A DNA stretch of 64,000 nt. It comes from JBBDMX01 sp040878035 (lineage in GTDB: Bacteria; Planctomycetota; Phycisphaerae; Phycisphaerales; Phycisphaeraceae). Under the pieces are notes generated by a model that did not search any database, was not told the DNA's origin, and saw only the letters and a program-made list of their open reading frames with translations. Location: NCBI GenBank assembly GCA_040878035.1, contig JBBDMX010000078.1, positions 1-64,000 of the forward strand, written 5' to 3'. This document shows positions 51,221-60,845 of the stretch, piece after piece. The stretch's first letter is position 1, and every line of letters starts with the position of its first letter. Made by a program: the position numbers and the translations under genes.

Positions 51221-51512
51221 GATGTTCGAGCGTAGCAGCGCCGCCGTATGCGTCAACTGCGCCCAACAGGGGAGCGGCAGAAGCGTGCTGACGTTGGCGG
51301 GCACCATCCGCGCGGCCTAACCGTGCAATTGGCGATTTTTTACGGGATTTACCGTCATTTTTTCGTCCCGCCAAGTGGTGAATCGCCTGCTGATCGGCTA
51401 AAATAATCGTCTTGGTTCGGTCCCTTAGAGCCAGCGATCCGAAGTCGCCCATCGTGGGCTATACGATCCAATTTTGAGGGGCTGCGGACCGCCCCCTTTC
51501 ACGGAAGGTTGC

Positions 51513-54194
51513 ATGCGCATGGAAGGTCTTTCAAACGCTCGATCCACGACCGGGATTGATACGGATTCGACAAACACCACCGGCGGGACTGCCGGGGGCG
51601 CTATGGCTCGGCCGCCCGAAGTTGTCCTGGGCAGCACCTACGACGAGCAGAGCATCAAGGTCCTGGAGGGCCTGGAAGCGGTGCGCAAACGGCCGGGCAT
51701 GTACATCGGCGACACCACCACCCGCGGCCTGCATCACCTGGTCTACGAAATCGTCGACAACGCCATCGACGAGCACATGGCCGGACGCTGCGACAACATC
51801 TCCATCAAGATCAACAAGGAAGGCTCACTGTCGGTCATCGATGACGGCTCGGGCATTCCCGTGGGGCCTTACAGGCACAGCAACCCCGCGCTGGCGGGCC
51901 GGCCGACGGTCGAGATCGTCATGACCGTGCTGCACGCTGGCGGCAAGTTCGATCACGACGCCTACAAGACCTCCGGCGGGCTGCATGGGGTGGGCGCCAG
52001 CGTCGTCAACGCCCTGTCCGAATGGTGCGAAATCGAAATCGCCCGCAACGGCAAGCTGCACACCATCAGCTTCGAGCGCGGCGCCGTCAGCGAGCCGCTG
52101 CACGTCATCGGCGAGCGGCAGAAGACCGGCACCAAGGTCACCTTCAAGCCCGATCCGCAGATCTTTCCCGACACGGAGTTCCGCTTTGAAGCCCTGGCGT
52201 CGCGCATGCGCGAACTGGCGTATCTCAACCCCGGCCTGACCATCAAGATCGAAGATGATCGCACCGAGCCTGCCAAGGCGCAGGTGCTGCACTTCCCTGA
52301 GGGCCTGATCGCCTTTGTCCGCCACCTCAACGAGGGCAAACAGACGCTGGTCGATCCGCCGATTTTCTTCCACTTCGAGTCCGATGCGCCCAAGGGCGAC
52401 TCCCTGTATGGCCTGGTGATCGAGATCGCCATGCAATACAACGACTCATACAACGAGACGATCCTCTCGTTTGCCAACAATATCAATACGATCGAAGGCG
52501 GCACGCATCTGTCGGGCTTCAAGACGGCATTGACGCGCACGATGAACAACTACGCCCGCGCCGCCAAGGTGCTCAAGGACAGCGACCCGGCGCCGACGGG
52601 CGAGGACCTGCGCGAAGGGCTGACGGCCCTGGTGTCGGTGAAGGTCTCCGAGCCGCAGTTCGAGGGCCAGACCAAGACCAAACTGGGCAACAGCGAAGTG
52701 GAGGGCTTTGTCAGTTCGGCGGTGTCGAGCAAGCTGGGAAGCTGGCTGGAGGAGCATCCGCAGGACGCCAAGCGGATCTGCCTGCGCGGCATCAATGCCG
52801 CCCAGGCGCGTGAGGCGGCACGCAAGGCACGCGAGTTGACCCGTCGCAAGGGCGCCTTCGACAGCGGAGGCCTGCCCGGCAAACTCTACGACTGCACCAG
52901 CAAGAACATCGAGGAGTCCGAACTGTACCTGGTCGAGGGTGACTCGGCCGGTGGTTCGGCCAAGGGCGGCCGCGACTCCCGCACGCAGGCCATCCTCCCC
53001 CTGCGCGGCAAAATCCTCAACGTCGAAAAGGCACGCCTGGACAAGATCCTGGGCTTCGAGGAAATCCGCACCATCATCCAGGCGTTGTCCTGCGGCATCG
53101 GCACCGATGACTTTGACATCAGCAAGCTGCGCTACGGCAAGATCATCATCATGACCGACGCGGATGTGGACGGCTCGCACATCCGCACGCTGCTGCTCAC
53201 CTTCTTCTTTCGCCAGATGTCCGAGTTGGTCCGCCAGGGCCGCATCTTCATCGCCCAGCCCCCGCTTTACCAGGTGACGCGCGGCAAGAAGAGTGAGTTT
53301 GTGCTCAACGAGAAGCGCATGCAGCAGGTGCTGCGGCAACTGGGCATGGAAGGCGCCACGTTGGTGATCTTCGACGACGAGCATCAGGAGGCCGGCCGGC
53401 TCAGCGGCGAGCGGCTGGCGCTGGCTTTTGATCTGCTGGATCAGCTTCACGACGCGGTGGTGACCGTGCAGCGGCGCGGCATCGACTTCCGCGAGTTTCT
53501 CTCCCTGAGAGCCCAGGACCCCGAGGGAAAGGGGCGCCTGCCCCGCATCCGCATGATGGTCCCCGGGCGCGAAGGGCACCCCGACGCGGAAAACTACTTC
53601 TGGAGCGAAGCCCAGGAGGCAGCGTTCCGCGCCCAGCATCACCTGCGCGACGTGGACCCGGAACTGGACGAAGTGATCCGCGAGGACACCAGCGGCCAGG
53701 TCAAGGACAACGGTGAGCGCGACGCGGCCACCCGCAACCGCGCCCTGCGCAAGGAACTGCACGAGGTCAAGGACATGGAGCGCCTCTTTGCCCGCCTTGG
53801 CGAGTTGGGCCTGTCGATCGACGACTATCACCTGGTGCAGGAGGAGTCGGCGGCAGGGGAGCGGCTGCCCACGCGCTTTGCCTTGGAAATTCAGGACGCC
53901 AAGGGCGTGGCCACGACCGTGGCGATCCCCAATCTTCAGCGCATCGTGGCGACGATCCTGGATCAGGGCAAGCACGGCATGGAGATCAAGCGGTTCAAGG
54001 GTCTGGGCGAGATGGATGCCGAGCAACTGTGGGACACGACGATGAACCCCGCCAACCGCGTGCTGTTGAAGGTGGCGTGGGACACGGCGAGTCAGGCCGA
54101 GCAATTGTTCTCGGTGCTCATGGGCGAGCAGGTCGAGCCGCGCCGCCAGTACATCGAGGACCATGCGTTGGAAGTGAAGAATCTGGATGTGTGA
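51513..54194 (+). CDS. gyrB: DNA gyrase subunit B
   Basis: ATPase subunit of gyrase. 893 residues, longer than E. coli's 804. GHKL ATPase: LVYEIVDNAIDEHMAG, DDGSGIPVG and TSGGLHGVGASVVNALS. TOPRIM: YLVEGDSAGGSAKGGRDSRT and MTDADVDGSHIRTLLL. The GyrB C-terminal QRYKGLGEM-type motif appears as IKRFKGLGEMDAEQLWDTTM. The extra length is an insertion after VLRQLGMEG (~residues 620-790), typical of Gram-negative GyrB. The ATG at 51513 has GGAAGG upstream; internal starts at 51519 or 51603 (MARPPEVV) are possible. A TAAAAT box at 51399-51404 may be its -10. No gyrA, recF or dnaN nearby. Confidence 0.95.
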   Translation: MRMEGLSNARSTTGIDTDSTNTTGGTAGGAMARPPEVVLGSTYDEQSIKVLEGLEAVRKRPGMYIGDTTTRGLHHLVYEIVDNAIDEHMAGRCDNISIKINKEGSLSVIDDGSGIPVGPYRHSNPALAGRPTVEIVMTVLHAGGKFDHDAYKTSGGLHGVGASVVNALSEWCEIEIARNGKLHTISFERGAVSEPLHVIGERQKTGTKVTFKPDPQIFPDTEFRFEALASRMRELAYLNPGLTIKIEDDRTEPAKAQVLHFPEGLIAFVRHLNEGKQTLVDPPIFFHFESDAPKGDSLYGLVIEIAMQYNDSYNETILSFANNINTIEGGTHLSGFKTALTRTMNNYARAAKVLKDSDPAPTGEDLREGLTALVSVKVSEPQFEGQTKTKLGNSEVEGFVSSAVSSKLGSWLEEHPQDAKRICLRGINAAQAREAARKARELTRRKGAFDSGGLPGKLYDCTSKNIEESELYLVEGDSAGGSAKGGRDSRTQAILPLRGKILNVEKARLDKILGFEEIRTIIQALSCGIGTDDFDISKLRYGKIIIMTDADVDGSHIRTLLLTFFFRQMSELVRQGRIFIAQPPLYQVTRGKKSEFVLNEKRMQQVLRQLGMEGATLVIFDDEHQEAGRLSGERLALAFDLLDQLHDAVVTVQRRGIDFREFLSLRAQDPEGKGRLPRIRMMVPGREGHPDAENYFWSEAQEAAFRAQHHLRDVDPELDEVIREDTSGQVKDNGERDAATRNRALRKELHEVKDMERLFARLGELGLSIDDYHLVQEESAAGERLPTRFALEIQDAKGVATTVAIPNLQRIVATILDQGKHGMEIKRFKGLGEMDAEQLWDTTMNPANRVLLKVAWDTASQAEQLFSVLMGEQVEPRRQYIEDHALEVKNLDV

Positions 54195-54213
54195 TGCCGG
54201 CGATGATCGCCGA

Positions 54214-54277
54214 CAAGCCCGGACCCCGGACCCCGGACCCTCAGACGTGGTAGGCCGGGGCTTGATGGGGGGTTTTT
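54214..54277 (+). terminator. Possible terminator of gyrB
   Basis: CAAGCCCGG (54214) can pair with CCGGGGCTTG (54255-54264), followed by GATGGGGGG and TTTTT. The loop holds a CCCCGGA repeat and the T tract is 8 nt after the stem, so efficiency is uncertain. Confidence 0.4.
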
Positions 54278-54307
54278 CCGAGACTCCAAAACCGTTACAG
54301 TTGCGCC

Positions 54308-56005
54308 ATGGATAAAAAGAAGAAACCACAGCGGAAGCTCGACGAACAGTCCAGCCTGCGGCGGCTGTTGGCCGAGCAATTGCAGGAGTCGGACGAGGGT
54401 GACGATCTGGACATGGTCGACGCCTTGCAGGAAGTGCTGGAGGAGGTTCCTCAACCGGGAGGGGTTCTGGCGTGGCTGGGGACGTATGACGCGGATGAGC
54501 GCATGCGCGAGCATGCGCGGCTGCTGTTGATGATGGGGCTACAGTCGTCGGAGGTCCCGGAGGAAGTGCGCCAGGGGTTGGCGCAGGAGGCCACGCCGGT
54601 CCTCACGCAAGCGGTGCGGGACCCGCAGGTGGACGATGAGGAGAAACTCGTCCTGGGCAGCGCGCTGATAGCCATCGGGGTGGAGATTCCGTACGACGAG
54701 TACCGGGGATACTTCAAGGATTTCGACGCGGCCATGAAGCTGCTCATAAACAAGGCGACGGACCATCTGTCGGACGATCCGGCGGATGTGGAGCAGACGC
54801 TGCTGGAGTTGAGGGTGCTGGGTCAGGAGGACGATGAGCCGCCGACGTTGCAGGACATGGAACGGGTGATGCAGATGATGGTGGCGTTCGGCCAGAAGGA
54901 CGCGGCGGCCTCGGCGGCGCTGGCGTGCACCGTGGCGGCGCGGGCGGCCGAGCTGGGTTTGCCGTTGGACGATCTGGCCCAGGCGATGGAGTCACTGGCG
55001 GCTCATCCCCATGAGCGGGCGGCCTGGTACCTGGCGGAGTTGGGGCGGTTGCCCGGCCTGGGCGCCGCCGGCGCCAAAGCGAAGGAGTTGGCCCAGCGTA
55101 TGAAGGCCCAGGGCATCACGCCGCGCGCCCCGCTGTTGCGGGAATTCTCGCAAGGTTACCTGAGCATGGTCGATGGCGTCGGGTCGCGGAGCGTGACCTT
55201 GTTTTTCCGCACGCCTGAAGGCGGGATGGATGGTGTGGTGCTGATCCTCAATGACGTGGTGGGGATGAAGGACGCCTGGTGCGCGTTTGAGGACAGCGCG
55301 GCCTTGGAGAAGGCGATCCACGGGGGCATGGGGGACATGTCCTACGCGCCGTGCACGGTGGCGTTGGCGCGCGAACTGGTGGGCGACGCATGGGCCATCC
55401 AGGCGCCGGCGGGCAAGGCGTTTCCCGGCCGATTCACGGCCTTGCGCGCGCTCCTGGGTGAGGCGCCGATCGAGCCCAGACGGCGGACGCCCAACCTGGG
55501 CGCGTATATGCTGGAACTGATGGTGCCTTCCGAAGCGCAGGTGCGGGACAGCGCGGAGCTGGTGGAGTATGGGCCGTATGGCGGCCTGTGGTTCAGCTCC
55601 GACGCGGCCTATGAATTTGTGAAGGCGAACATGGGAACCCGAGCCCGCCGCCTGAAAAAGCCGCAGATGAAACGCTTCCTCCAGGCGGTGATCCCGTTGG
55701 AACGGCAACAACTGTTGGCGCGAATGGCGGCGAACCTGGAGGTCGAATCGCTGGCGGGGCGTGCCACACAGCCGATCAATCAGACCGCTGCCCAGACTTA
55801 TCTGGTGCTGAAAGAGGATGTGTTGGCGTGGGAGCGCGTTCCCTATATCCGCGCTCTGGCGGAAGCGGCGGTGAAACTGATCGCGGGAAACCTCCGCATC
55901 GGCATGAAGAATCAGCGGGAAGCCAACGCGACAGAAAGGAACATGGACCAGCAGATGTCGGCGATGCTCGAGGAACTGCTGGGCGGATGGGACGCCAAGC
56001 AGTGA
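54308..56005 (+). CDS. Large hypothetical helical protein
   Basis: 565 residues, no signal peptide. Lys-rich start (MDKKKKPQRKLDEQSSLRRL), then many acidic/Leu helices (DMVDALQEVLEEVPQPGGVL, HARLLLMMGLQSSEVPEEVR). A beta-containing middle (~295-345: SRSVTLFFRTPEGGMDGVVL, LNDVVGMKDAWCAFED) is followed by a C-terminal helical domain (RFLQAVIPLERQQLLARMAA). I do not recognise it. It starts 113 nt after gyrB on the same strand. HEAT-like solenoid plus alpha/beta domain is a possible description. Confidence 0.75.
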   Translation: MDKKKKPQRKLDEQSSLRRLLAEQLQESDEGDDLDMVDALQEVLEEVPQPGGVLAWLGTYDADERMREHARLLLMMGLQSSEVPEEVRQGLAQEATPVLTQAVRDPQVDDEEKLVLGSALIAIGVEIPYDEYRGYFKDFDAAMKLLINKATDHLSDDPADVEQTLLELRVLGQEDDEPPTLQDMERVMQMMVAFGQKDAAASAALACTVAARAAELGLPLDDLAQAMESLAAHPHERAAWYLAELGRLPGLGAAGAKAKELAQRMKAQGITPRAPLLREFSQGYLSMVDGVGSRSVTLFFRTPEGGMDGVVLILNDVVGMKDAWCAFEDSAALEKAIHGGMGDMSYAPCTVALARELVGDAWAIQAPAGKAFPGRFTALRALLGEAPIEPRRRTPNLGAYMLELMVPSEAQVRDSAELVEYGPYGGLWFSSDAAYEFVKANMGTRARRLKKPQMKRFLQAVIPLERQQLLARMAANLEVESLAGRATQPINQTAAQTYLVLKEDVLAWERVPYIRALAEAAVKLIAGNLRIGMKNQREANATERNMDQQMSAMLEELLGGWDAKQ

Positions 56006-56132
56006 TCACTTGCGCTGGCCGACACCCGCAGTAAAGTGCCTCTTGATCTGTCACTTGTACCGGTCGCGGAATACCACCAGTTTCGAGGCTACGCCATTCC
56101 CTCATCGGCCTTTTTGCCGTAATATTGGCATC

Positions 56133-56405
56133 ATGCTTACCAAATACCTTCACGCCGCGATGCGCAAGGCCAAGTATGAGATCTTGCAGGACGACGGGTC
56201 GTACTATGGCGAAATCCCCGGATTTCAGGGCGTCTGGGCCAACGCGCCGTCCCTGGAGGCATGCCGCGAGGAACTGGCGGAGGTGCTGGAGGAGTGGCTG
56301 GTGTTTCGTATCGCCGAGGGATTGAAGGTGCCATCGGTCGAGGGCCTTCGCTTACGAATCCCCAGCATCCTGAAATCCAAGTCCGGCTCCAAGAAGGTCG
56401 CCTGA
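56133..56405 (+). CDS. hicB: HicB-family antitoxin
   Basis: 90 residues, partially degraded RNase-H fold of HicB: KYEILQDDGSYYGEIPGFQG, VWANAPSLEACREELAEVLE, EWLVFRIAEGLKVPSVEG. The C-terminus is short without an obvious RHH domain. Stop overlaps the hicA start (TGATG). Order hicB-hicA is the reverse of the commonest arrangement but known. Confidence 0.88.
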   Translation: MLTKYLHAAMRKAKYEILQDDGSYYGEIPGFQGVWANAPSLEACREELAEVLEEWLVFRIAEGLKVPSVEGLRLRIPSILKSKSGSKKVA

Positions 56406-56623
56406 TGCCGCCGTTCGGGCCAATTCGGCGTCGGAACTTGATTGCCGCGCTACAGCGCGCGGGCTTTGCGGGGCCCAATGCAAGTGGCAAGCATCCGATC
56501 ATGCGCCGGGGTGGAGTGACGATCCACGTCCCCAATCCACATCAAGGCGACGTTAGCCGCGATCTGCTGTCGCGCATCCTGCGCCAGGCCGGTATCAGCA
56601 AGTCGGAATGGGAGCGGTTGTGA
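56405..56623 (+). CDS. hicA: HicA-family mRNA-interferase toxin
   Basis: 72 residues, a double-stranded RNA-binding-like fold. NLIAALQRAGFAGPNASGKH contains the conserved His in the G-x-x-x-x-H loop; VTIHVPNPHQGDVSRDLLSR and LRQAGISKSEWERL follow. It cleaves mRNA when not held by HicB. It shares one base with hicB. Confidence 0.88.
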   Translation: MPPFGPIRRRNLIAALQRAGFAGPNASGKHPIMRRGGVTIHVPNPHQGDVSRDLLSRILRQAGISKSEWERL

Positions 56624-56636
56624 CCGATGGTGCGTC

Positions 56637-57401
56637 ATGAATCGATTGATCATCATGTCGGCGGTTTTGGCGCTGGGTCTGTGTGTGGCTGCGGTCGTGT
56701 TCACCCTCGCATCGGGCGGGGCGCCGCCGGCGGCCGCAGTGGACACTTCACTCGCGACACAACCAGGGATGGAGCACATGGATGCGCCGGGGGCCACGCA
56801 ACCTGCCGAGGTGCCGGAGGTCGCCACGCAACCGGCCGACGGGCGGCCCAGAAACTGGGGCCAGGCGATCACCGACCAGCCCGGCCTGTCCAACTTCCAC
56901 AAGATCCATGACACGCTCTATCGCGGCGCCCAGCCCGAAGACCAGGGTTTTGCCCGCCTGCGAAAGATGGGCGTCAAGACCGTCATCAATCTCCGCTCGT
57001 TTCATTCCGACCGCGCCAATTGCCGGGCCAATGAACTGGGCTACGTGCATATCTACTCCAAGGCGTGGAATGCCGAGGATGAGGACGTGGTGGCGTTCCT
57101 CAAGGCGGCGACGGATCCGGCCAACGGCCCGGTGTTCGTCCATTGCCAGCACGGTGCCGACCGCACGGGCATCATGATCGCGGCCTATCGCATCGTGGTG
57201 CAGGGCTGGAGCAAGGACGACGCGATCGCGGAGATGACCACCGGCGGTCACGGCTTTCATGCGGTGTGGGGCAATCTGGTCGAATATGTGCGGAATCTCG
57301 ATGTGGAGGCGATTCGCCGCAAGGTGGATCTGGACTCCAGACAAAACGCGACCCGCGACGCTGACAAGACACCGGCACCATCAAGTGGTCGCCCGCAATG
57401 A
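56637..57401 (+). CDS. Exported dual-specificity/tyrosine phosphatase-like protein
   Basis: 254 residues. An N-terminal hydrophobic segment (IIMSAVLALGLCVAAVVFTL) suggests membrane anchoring or export. After a Thr/Pro/Ala linker, the domain runs from LSNFHKIHDTLYRGAQPEDQ, KTVINLRSFHSDR, to the P-loop VFVHCQHGADRTG with Cys170 and Arg176. It resembles the PTP-like/phytase-type DSPs of bacteria (DUF442-like start YRGAQP). Substrate could be phosphotyrosine, inositol phosphate or lipid phosphate. It follows hicA by 13 nt. Confidence 0.85.
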   Translation: MNRLIIMSAVLALGLCVAAVVFTLASGGAPPAAAVDTSLATQPGMEHMDAPGATQPAEVPEVATQPADGRPRNWGQAITDQPGLSNFHKIHDTLYRGAQPEDQGFARLRKMGVKTVINLRSFHSDRANCRANELGYVHIYSKAWNAEDEDVVAFLKAATDPANGPVFVHCQHGADRTGIMIAAYRIVVQGWSKDDAIAEMTTGGHGFHAVWGNLVEYVRNLDVEAIRRKVDLDSRQNATRDADKTPAPSSGRPQ

Positions 57402-57411
57402 GGGGGTCGCT

Positions 57412-58404
57412 TTAGTGCACGCCCTGGTCCGCCAGCCAGCGTTCGGCGTCGAGTGCGGCTTTGCAGCCCATGCCCGCCGCCGTCACCGCCTGGCGATAGA
57501 TCGAGTCGGTCACATCGCCCGCGGCGAACACGCCATCAATATTCGTGAACGTGCGGAACCCGTCGCGCAGCTTGATATAGCCCTTGCTGTCAAACTCCAG
57601 ACCGGTGTCCTTGAGGAATCGCGTGTTGGGTGTGTGCCCGATGGCGATGAACAGACCCTTGACGTCCAGCGTCGATTCGGCCTGCGTCTTGAGATTCGTG
57701 AGCCGCAAGCCCTGAATGGTCGGGTCGCCCATGACATCGGTGACCACGGTGTCCCACACGATCTGAGCTTTGGGGTGACCCACCACGCGTTCCTGCATGG
57801 TCTTGCTGGCGCGGAATTCGTCACGGCGGTGGATGACGTAAACCTTGGAGGCGAACTTGAGGAGGTAGCTGGCTTCTTCCATGGCGGTATCGCCGCCGCC
57901 GACGACGGCCAGGGGCTGGTTACGGAACGCGGGCAAAGCGCCGTCGCATACGGCGCAGGCCGACACGCCGCCGCCGCTGCGCGCCAGCCGCTGTTCGTTC
58001 TCCAGCCCCAGCCAGTTGGCGCTGGCGCCGGTGGAGATGATCACCGCGTGACTGCGAATCACCTGGTCCTCGCTGGTGTGCAGTACAAACGGCCGGCTGG
58101 TGAAATCGCACCTGGCGATGTCGGCGGTGACCACGCGGGTGCCAAAGCGTTGCGCCTGCTTCTTGAACTCTTCCATCATTTTGGGGCCGGTGACGCCATC
58201 GGCGAAGCCCGGATAGTTCTCCACCTCGGTGGTGAGCATGAGTTGCCCGCCGGGCAGTTCCAGGGCCGGCGTGGTCTTGGGCGTCCCCTCGTAAACGATG
58301 GGGTTGAGGTTGGCGCGGGCGGCATAGATGGCGGCGGTCCAGCCCGCGGGGCCCGAACCGATGATCGTGACGCGTTCGATGTTGTCGTTCGGTTGCTGAC
58401 TCAT
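57412..58404 (-). CDS. trxB: Thioredoxin reductase
   Basis: NADPH:thioredoxin oxidoreductase, cytosolic. 330 residues. FAD-binding VTIIGSGPAGWTAAIYAARA at 12-31, redox pair Cys150/Cys153 (SACAVCDGALPAF), NADPH-binding VVGGGDTAMEEASYLLKFA, and C-terminal GVFAAGDVTDSIYRQAVTAA. The start at 58404 gives MSQQPNDNIERV. Convergent with the phosphatase gene. No trxA adjacent. Confidence 0.95.
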   Translation of the reverse strand: MSQQPNDNIERVTIIGSGPAGWTAAIYAARANLNPIVYEGTPKTTPALELPGGQLMLTTEVENYPGFADGVTGPKMMEEFKKQAQRFGTRVVTADIARCDFTSRPFVLHTSEDQVIRSHAVIISTGASANWLGLENEQRLARSGGGVSACAVCDGALPAFRNQPLAVVGGGDTAMEEASYLLKFASKVYVIHRRDEFRASKTMQERVVGHPKAQIVWDTVVTDVMGDPTIQGLRLTNLKTQAESTLDVKGLFIAIGHTPNTRFLKDTGLEFDSKGYIKLRDGFRTFTNIDGVFAAGDVTDSIYRQAVTAAGMGCKAALDAERWLADQGVH

Positions 58405-58448
58405 GGCGGGGGGATTGTAGCAGGTTCATTTTGCCCGCCGCCGACCTG

Positions 58449-58482
58449 TAGAAAAGCCCTGGAACGTCAACGTTCCAGGGCT
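58449..58482 (-). terminator. Intrinsic terminator of the acidic lipoprotein gene
   Basis: AGCCCTGGAACG / CGTTCCAGGGCT, a 12-bp stem with a short loop, followed on the minus strand by TTTTCT. It lies 39 nt downstream of the stop at 58521. Confidence 0.85.
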
Positions 58483-58520
58483 CAACACTTGCTTGATAGT
58501 CGGCGTGGCGCGAGGCCGGA

Positions 58521-59018
58521 TCAGTCCCGCCGGCGCCGTCGCGTTAGGTGCATGCCCAGCGCCGAGACGCCCATCAGTGTCAGCACACTGGTCACGGGCT
58601 CAGGATTACTCGCCACCGTGCCGGACGGGGTCGGGCCAGTCGCCACACCGGGAATGCCAGGATCTTCCTCGTCCTGCGGCGGAACGACGTCCACGATCTG
58701 CGTGGGGTCTTCATCTTCCGGGTCCTCGACATCATCGACTTCCTCGAAGGTGAAAACTTCCGCCTCTTCCTCGGGATCGACAATCGTGTCGGGTCCGCTG
58801 GTGGTTTCGTGGCCGCCCGCGGTCGGCGTCTCATCCTCGGCCGGATCATCCGCGGGCGCATCGCCGCCGCCGCCGCCACTACCACCGCTACCGGACGTCA
58901 ACATGGTCTGCTCGAATGATGCATTGGACTGGTCGTCACCATCGCCCCCGCCGCCGCAGCCCGACAGGGCGAACAGCGTCGCCAAAAGGAGCATGGACTT
59001 GATCGAATGTCTGATCAT
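58521..59018 (-). CDS. Acidic lipoprotein with PEP-CTERM-like tail
   Basis: 165 residues from MIRHSIKSMLLLATLFALSG, a lipoprotein signal whose Cys is followed by GGGG. The middle is Gly/Ser-rich then highly acidic (EEEAEVFTFEEVDDVEDPED). The C-terminus has NPEPVTS, a hydrophobic segment and TRRRRRD, a PEP-CTERM-like signal. Having both a lipid anchor and an exosortase-type tail is unusual. AAGGGGAAG precedes the ATG. It has its own promoter and terminator. Possible Ca-binding or matrix protein. Confidence 0.75.
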   Translation of the reverse strand: MIRHSIKSMLLLATLFALSGCGGGGDGDDQSNASFEQTMLTSGSGGSGGGGGDAPADDPAEDETPTAGGHETTSGPDTIVDPEEEAEVFTFEEVDDVEDPEDEDPTQIVDVVPPQDEEDPGIPGVATGPTPSGTVASNPEPVTSVLTLMGVSALGMHLTRRRRRD

Positions 59019-59217
59019 GGAAACTTCCCCTTCTCGTATCGATTCCAGGCAGCAACCGTCATGCCGGCGCTTTCCGACCCGAAAATTGTGACACATAACT
59101 CACGTCGTTACCGAGCGTTGCGGTCTTTCTCACGCACAATGTCGGTAGGTTCGTTCAAAAGGAGATGTGGCGTCGCGACAACATGGCGCCTTTCTCCCTG
59201 CTTGTTCATCCATGCAC

Positions 59218-59245
59218 ATCATAAAACCTGCCCTGCTTTTAGCAA
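59218..59245 (-). promoter_or_regulatory. Probable promoter of the acidic lipoprotein gene
   Basis: On the minus strand: TTGCTA (59245-59240), 16-nt spacer, TATGAT (59223-59218), in an AT-rich patch. The leader to 59018 would be about 193 nt. Confidence 0.55.
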
Positions 59246-59320
59246 GTCTTGTCCAGCCATTTTCTGTAATTTTCATGAAAATATCGGCATTTTGAGGTTC
59301 AGCAAGTTATCGGGCTCGCG

Positions 59321-60232
59321 TCAGACGATTGAGCTTGCGCGCTGGCGTCGCCGGCCGATCAGCAGCGAACCCAGGCCCATTGCCGACAGGATGGCGGTGG
59401 TCATCTCCGGGGCCGCGCCCGTGGGCGGCGCTGGCGTGGGCCAGGTGAGCGTGTGGCTCCCGGCGATCACGTCATTGCCGCAGCCCCAGACCATCTGGAG
59501 GTCGATGCTGTTGACATCACCGGCCACATCGAACGTGAACTCGTGGAGCCAGGTGTTGTTCTCGTTGGCGCCGGCGATCGTGCCGTAGCTGTGGACCTCC
59601 GACGCGATGGCGTAGGTGCTGCCCGTGGCGGCGCCGCCGGCCAGGAACGTCGCGGCCAGTTGGCCCGCGCCGTTGCTGATCTGCTGCTCGACGCCGCTGT
59701 TGCCCAGGTACGAGCCGCTGACGTTCTGGAGCCCGGCGGTCGTGATGTCCTGGTAATAGCTCCCCGCCAGAAAGCCGTTGTGCGCCTGCGTCACCAGGGC
59801 ATGGTCGAACAGCGGGTTGCCATTGGTCTTGATCAGCAGGTCACCCAGTTTCAGGTTGCCTTGCACCATCGGCGAGCTGAGGACCAGCAGCACCTGCACC
59901 TGGCCGCCGCTGTTACGGATGTGCATTTCCTCCAGGTCGTAGAGCTCGCCGGTGCTGCCGCCGGGGCTGGGCTGGTGGTGGATGCCGTTGGGGTAGTCGA
60001 TGGGTGAGTAATTATTTCCGATGATGGACGTGACGCCGCCGACGTTGCTTGTGCCGTTGGGCTGGGAGAAGGGCGTCAGGCCCCAGTCGGTGACGGTTCC
60101 CCCGGTCATGGTCAGCGCCGAGGCCGAACCAGCCGAGCCGACGAGTACAGCCCCCACGGCCAGCGCGGACAACCCCCCGGAAAATCCCCTGGAATATCCC
60201 CCGGACAACTTCCCTTGAATCGAGCGATCCAT
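59321..60232 (-). CDS. PEP-CTERM secreted protein
   Basis: 303 residues, signal peptide with SALAVGAVLVGSAGSASALT. The mature part is beta-rich, with a globular region (YDLEEMHIRNSGGQVQVLLV, TNGNPLFDHALVTQAHNGFL, HSYGTIAGANENNTWLHEFT). It ends PEM (APEMTT), a hydrophobic helix and GRRRQR. ATG 60232 has GAGGAG upstream. It lies ~200 nt downstream of the lipoprotein of the riboswitch operon on the same strand; whether it belongs to it is not clear. Confidence 0.75.
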   Translation of the reverse strand: MDRSIQGKLSGGYSRGFSGGLSALAVGAVLVGSAGSASALTMTGGTVTDWGLTPFSQPNGTSNVGGVTSIIGNNYSPIDYPNGIHHQPSPGGSTGELYDLEEMHIRNSGGQVQVLLVLSSPMVQGNLKLGDLLIKTNGNPLFDHALVTQAHNGFLAGSYYQDITTAGLQNVSGSYLGNSGVEQQISNGAGQLAATFLAGGAATGSTYAIASEVHSYGTIAGANENNTWLHEFTFDVAGDVNSIDLQMVWGCGNDVIAGSHTLTWPTPAPPTGAAPEMTTAILSAMGLGSLLIGRRRQRASSIV

Positions 60233-60428
60233 CGAAACTCCTCTCCCAGTGACCGCTTGGATCACGAATCAGGCTTGCGAACCTCGCTCACGGTCGAGGC
60301 AACGCCCGAAACCTATCACGGCGTTGGCGTCAGGCCAGTGATACGTGGAGGGTTTCCAATTTTGATGCCTTGCCCAGATTACCCAGCCAGCGACGACGGA
60401 CATGGCTGGCAAGGCTGCGGCCGGGGGA

Positions 60429-60845
60429 TCAGTTGGGACCGGCCCATCGCGCGGTGTCCTGCTGGACCACCAACAGGACGTACACGGTCGTAGTTGTGCC
60501 GCTGGCGTCGGCTAACCGCACCCCGGCGCGAAGCACTTGCGGGCCAAACATGTCCAGACTGACAAGCTTGGCCCGCGGTGCCGAGGCAATGCGTTGGAGC
60601 ACCGCGTGCAGACTGCGCTGCTGATCGGCGGTAAGCTCATCCGCCGACTGGATCTGGAGCAACTCACCAAGACTGCGATCGCCCTTGGCCTGGCGCAGCA
60701 CCTGGATCATGCCCGCGATTTGCTGTCCCTGGGGCGAATCCGGTCCCAGGGCCTGATGGTCGTACCGACTGCCGCAGCCGGCCAGCGCTATCATGCAGAC
60801 CAGCAGCGCCCACAGCGGCATGCCCAACAGGCCATCATTGGTCAT
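60429..60845 (-). CDS. Small lipoprotein in the B12-riboswitch operon
   Basis: 138 residues, lipobox LAGC in MPLWALLVCMIALAGC. The mature part is short helices (IAGMIQVLRQAKGDRSLGEL, DELTADQQRSLHAVLQRIAS) and a terminal strand pair (ASGTTTTVYVLLVVQQDTAR). Start 60845 overlaps the prepilin stop by 11 nt, so the pair is coupled. Unknown family. Confidence 0.65.
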   Translation of the reverse strand: MTNDGLLGMPLWALLVCMIALAGCGSRYDHQALGPDSPQGQQIAGMIQVLRQAKGDRSLGELLQIQSADELTADQQRSLHAVLQRIASAPRAKLVSLDMFGPQVLRAGVRLADASGTTTTVYVLLVVQQDTARWAGPN

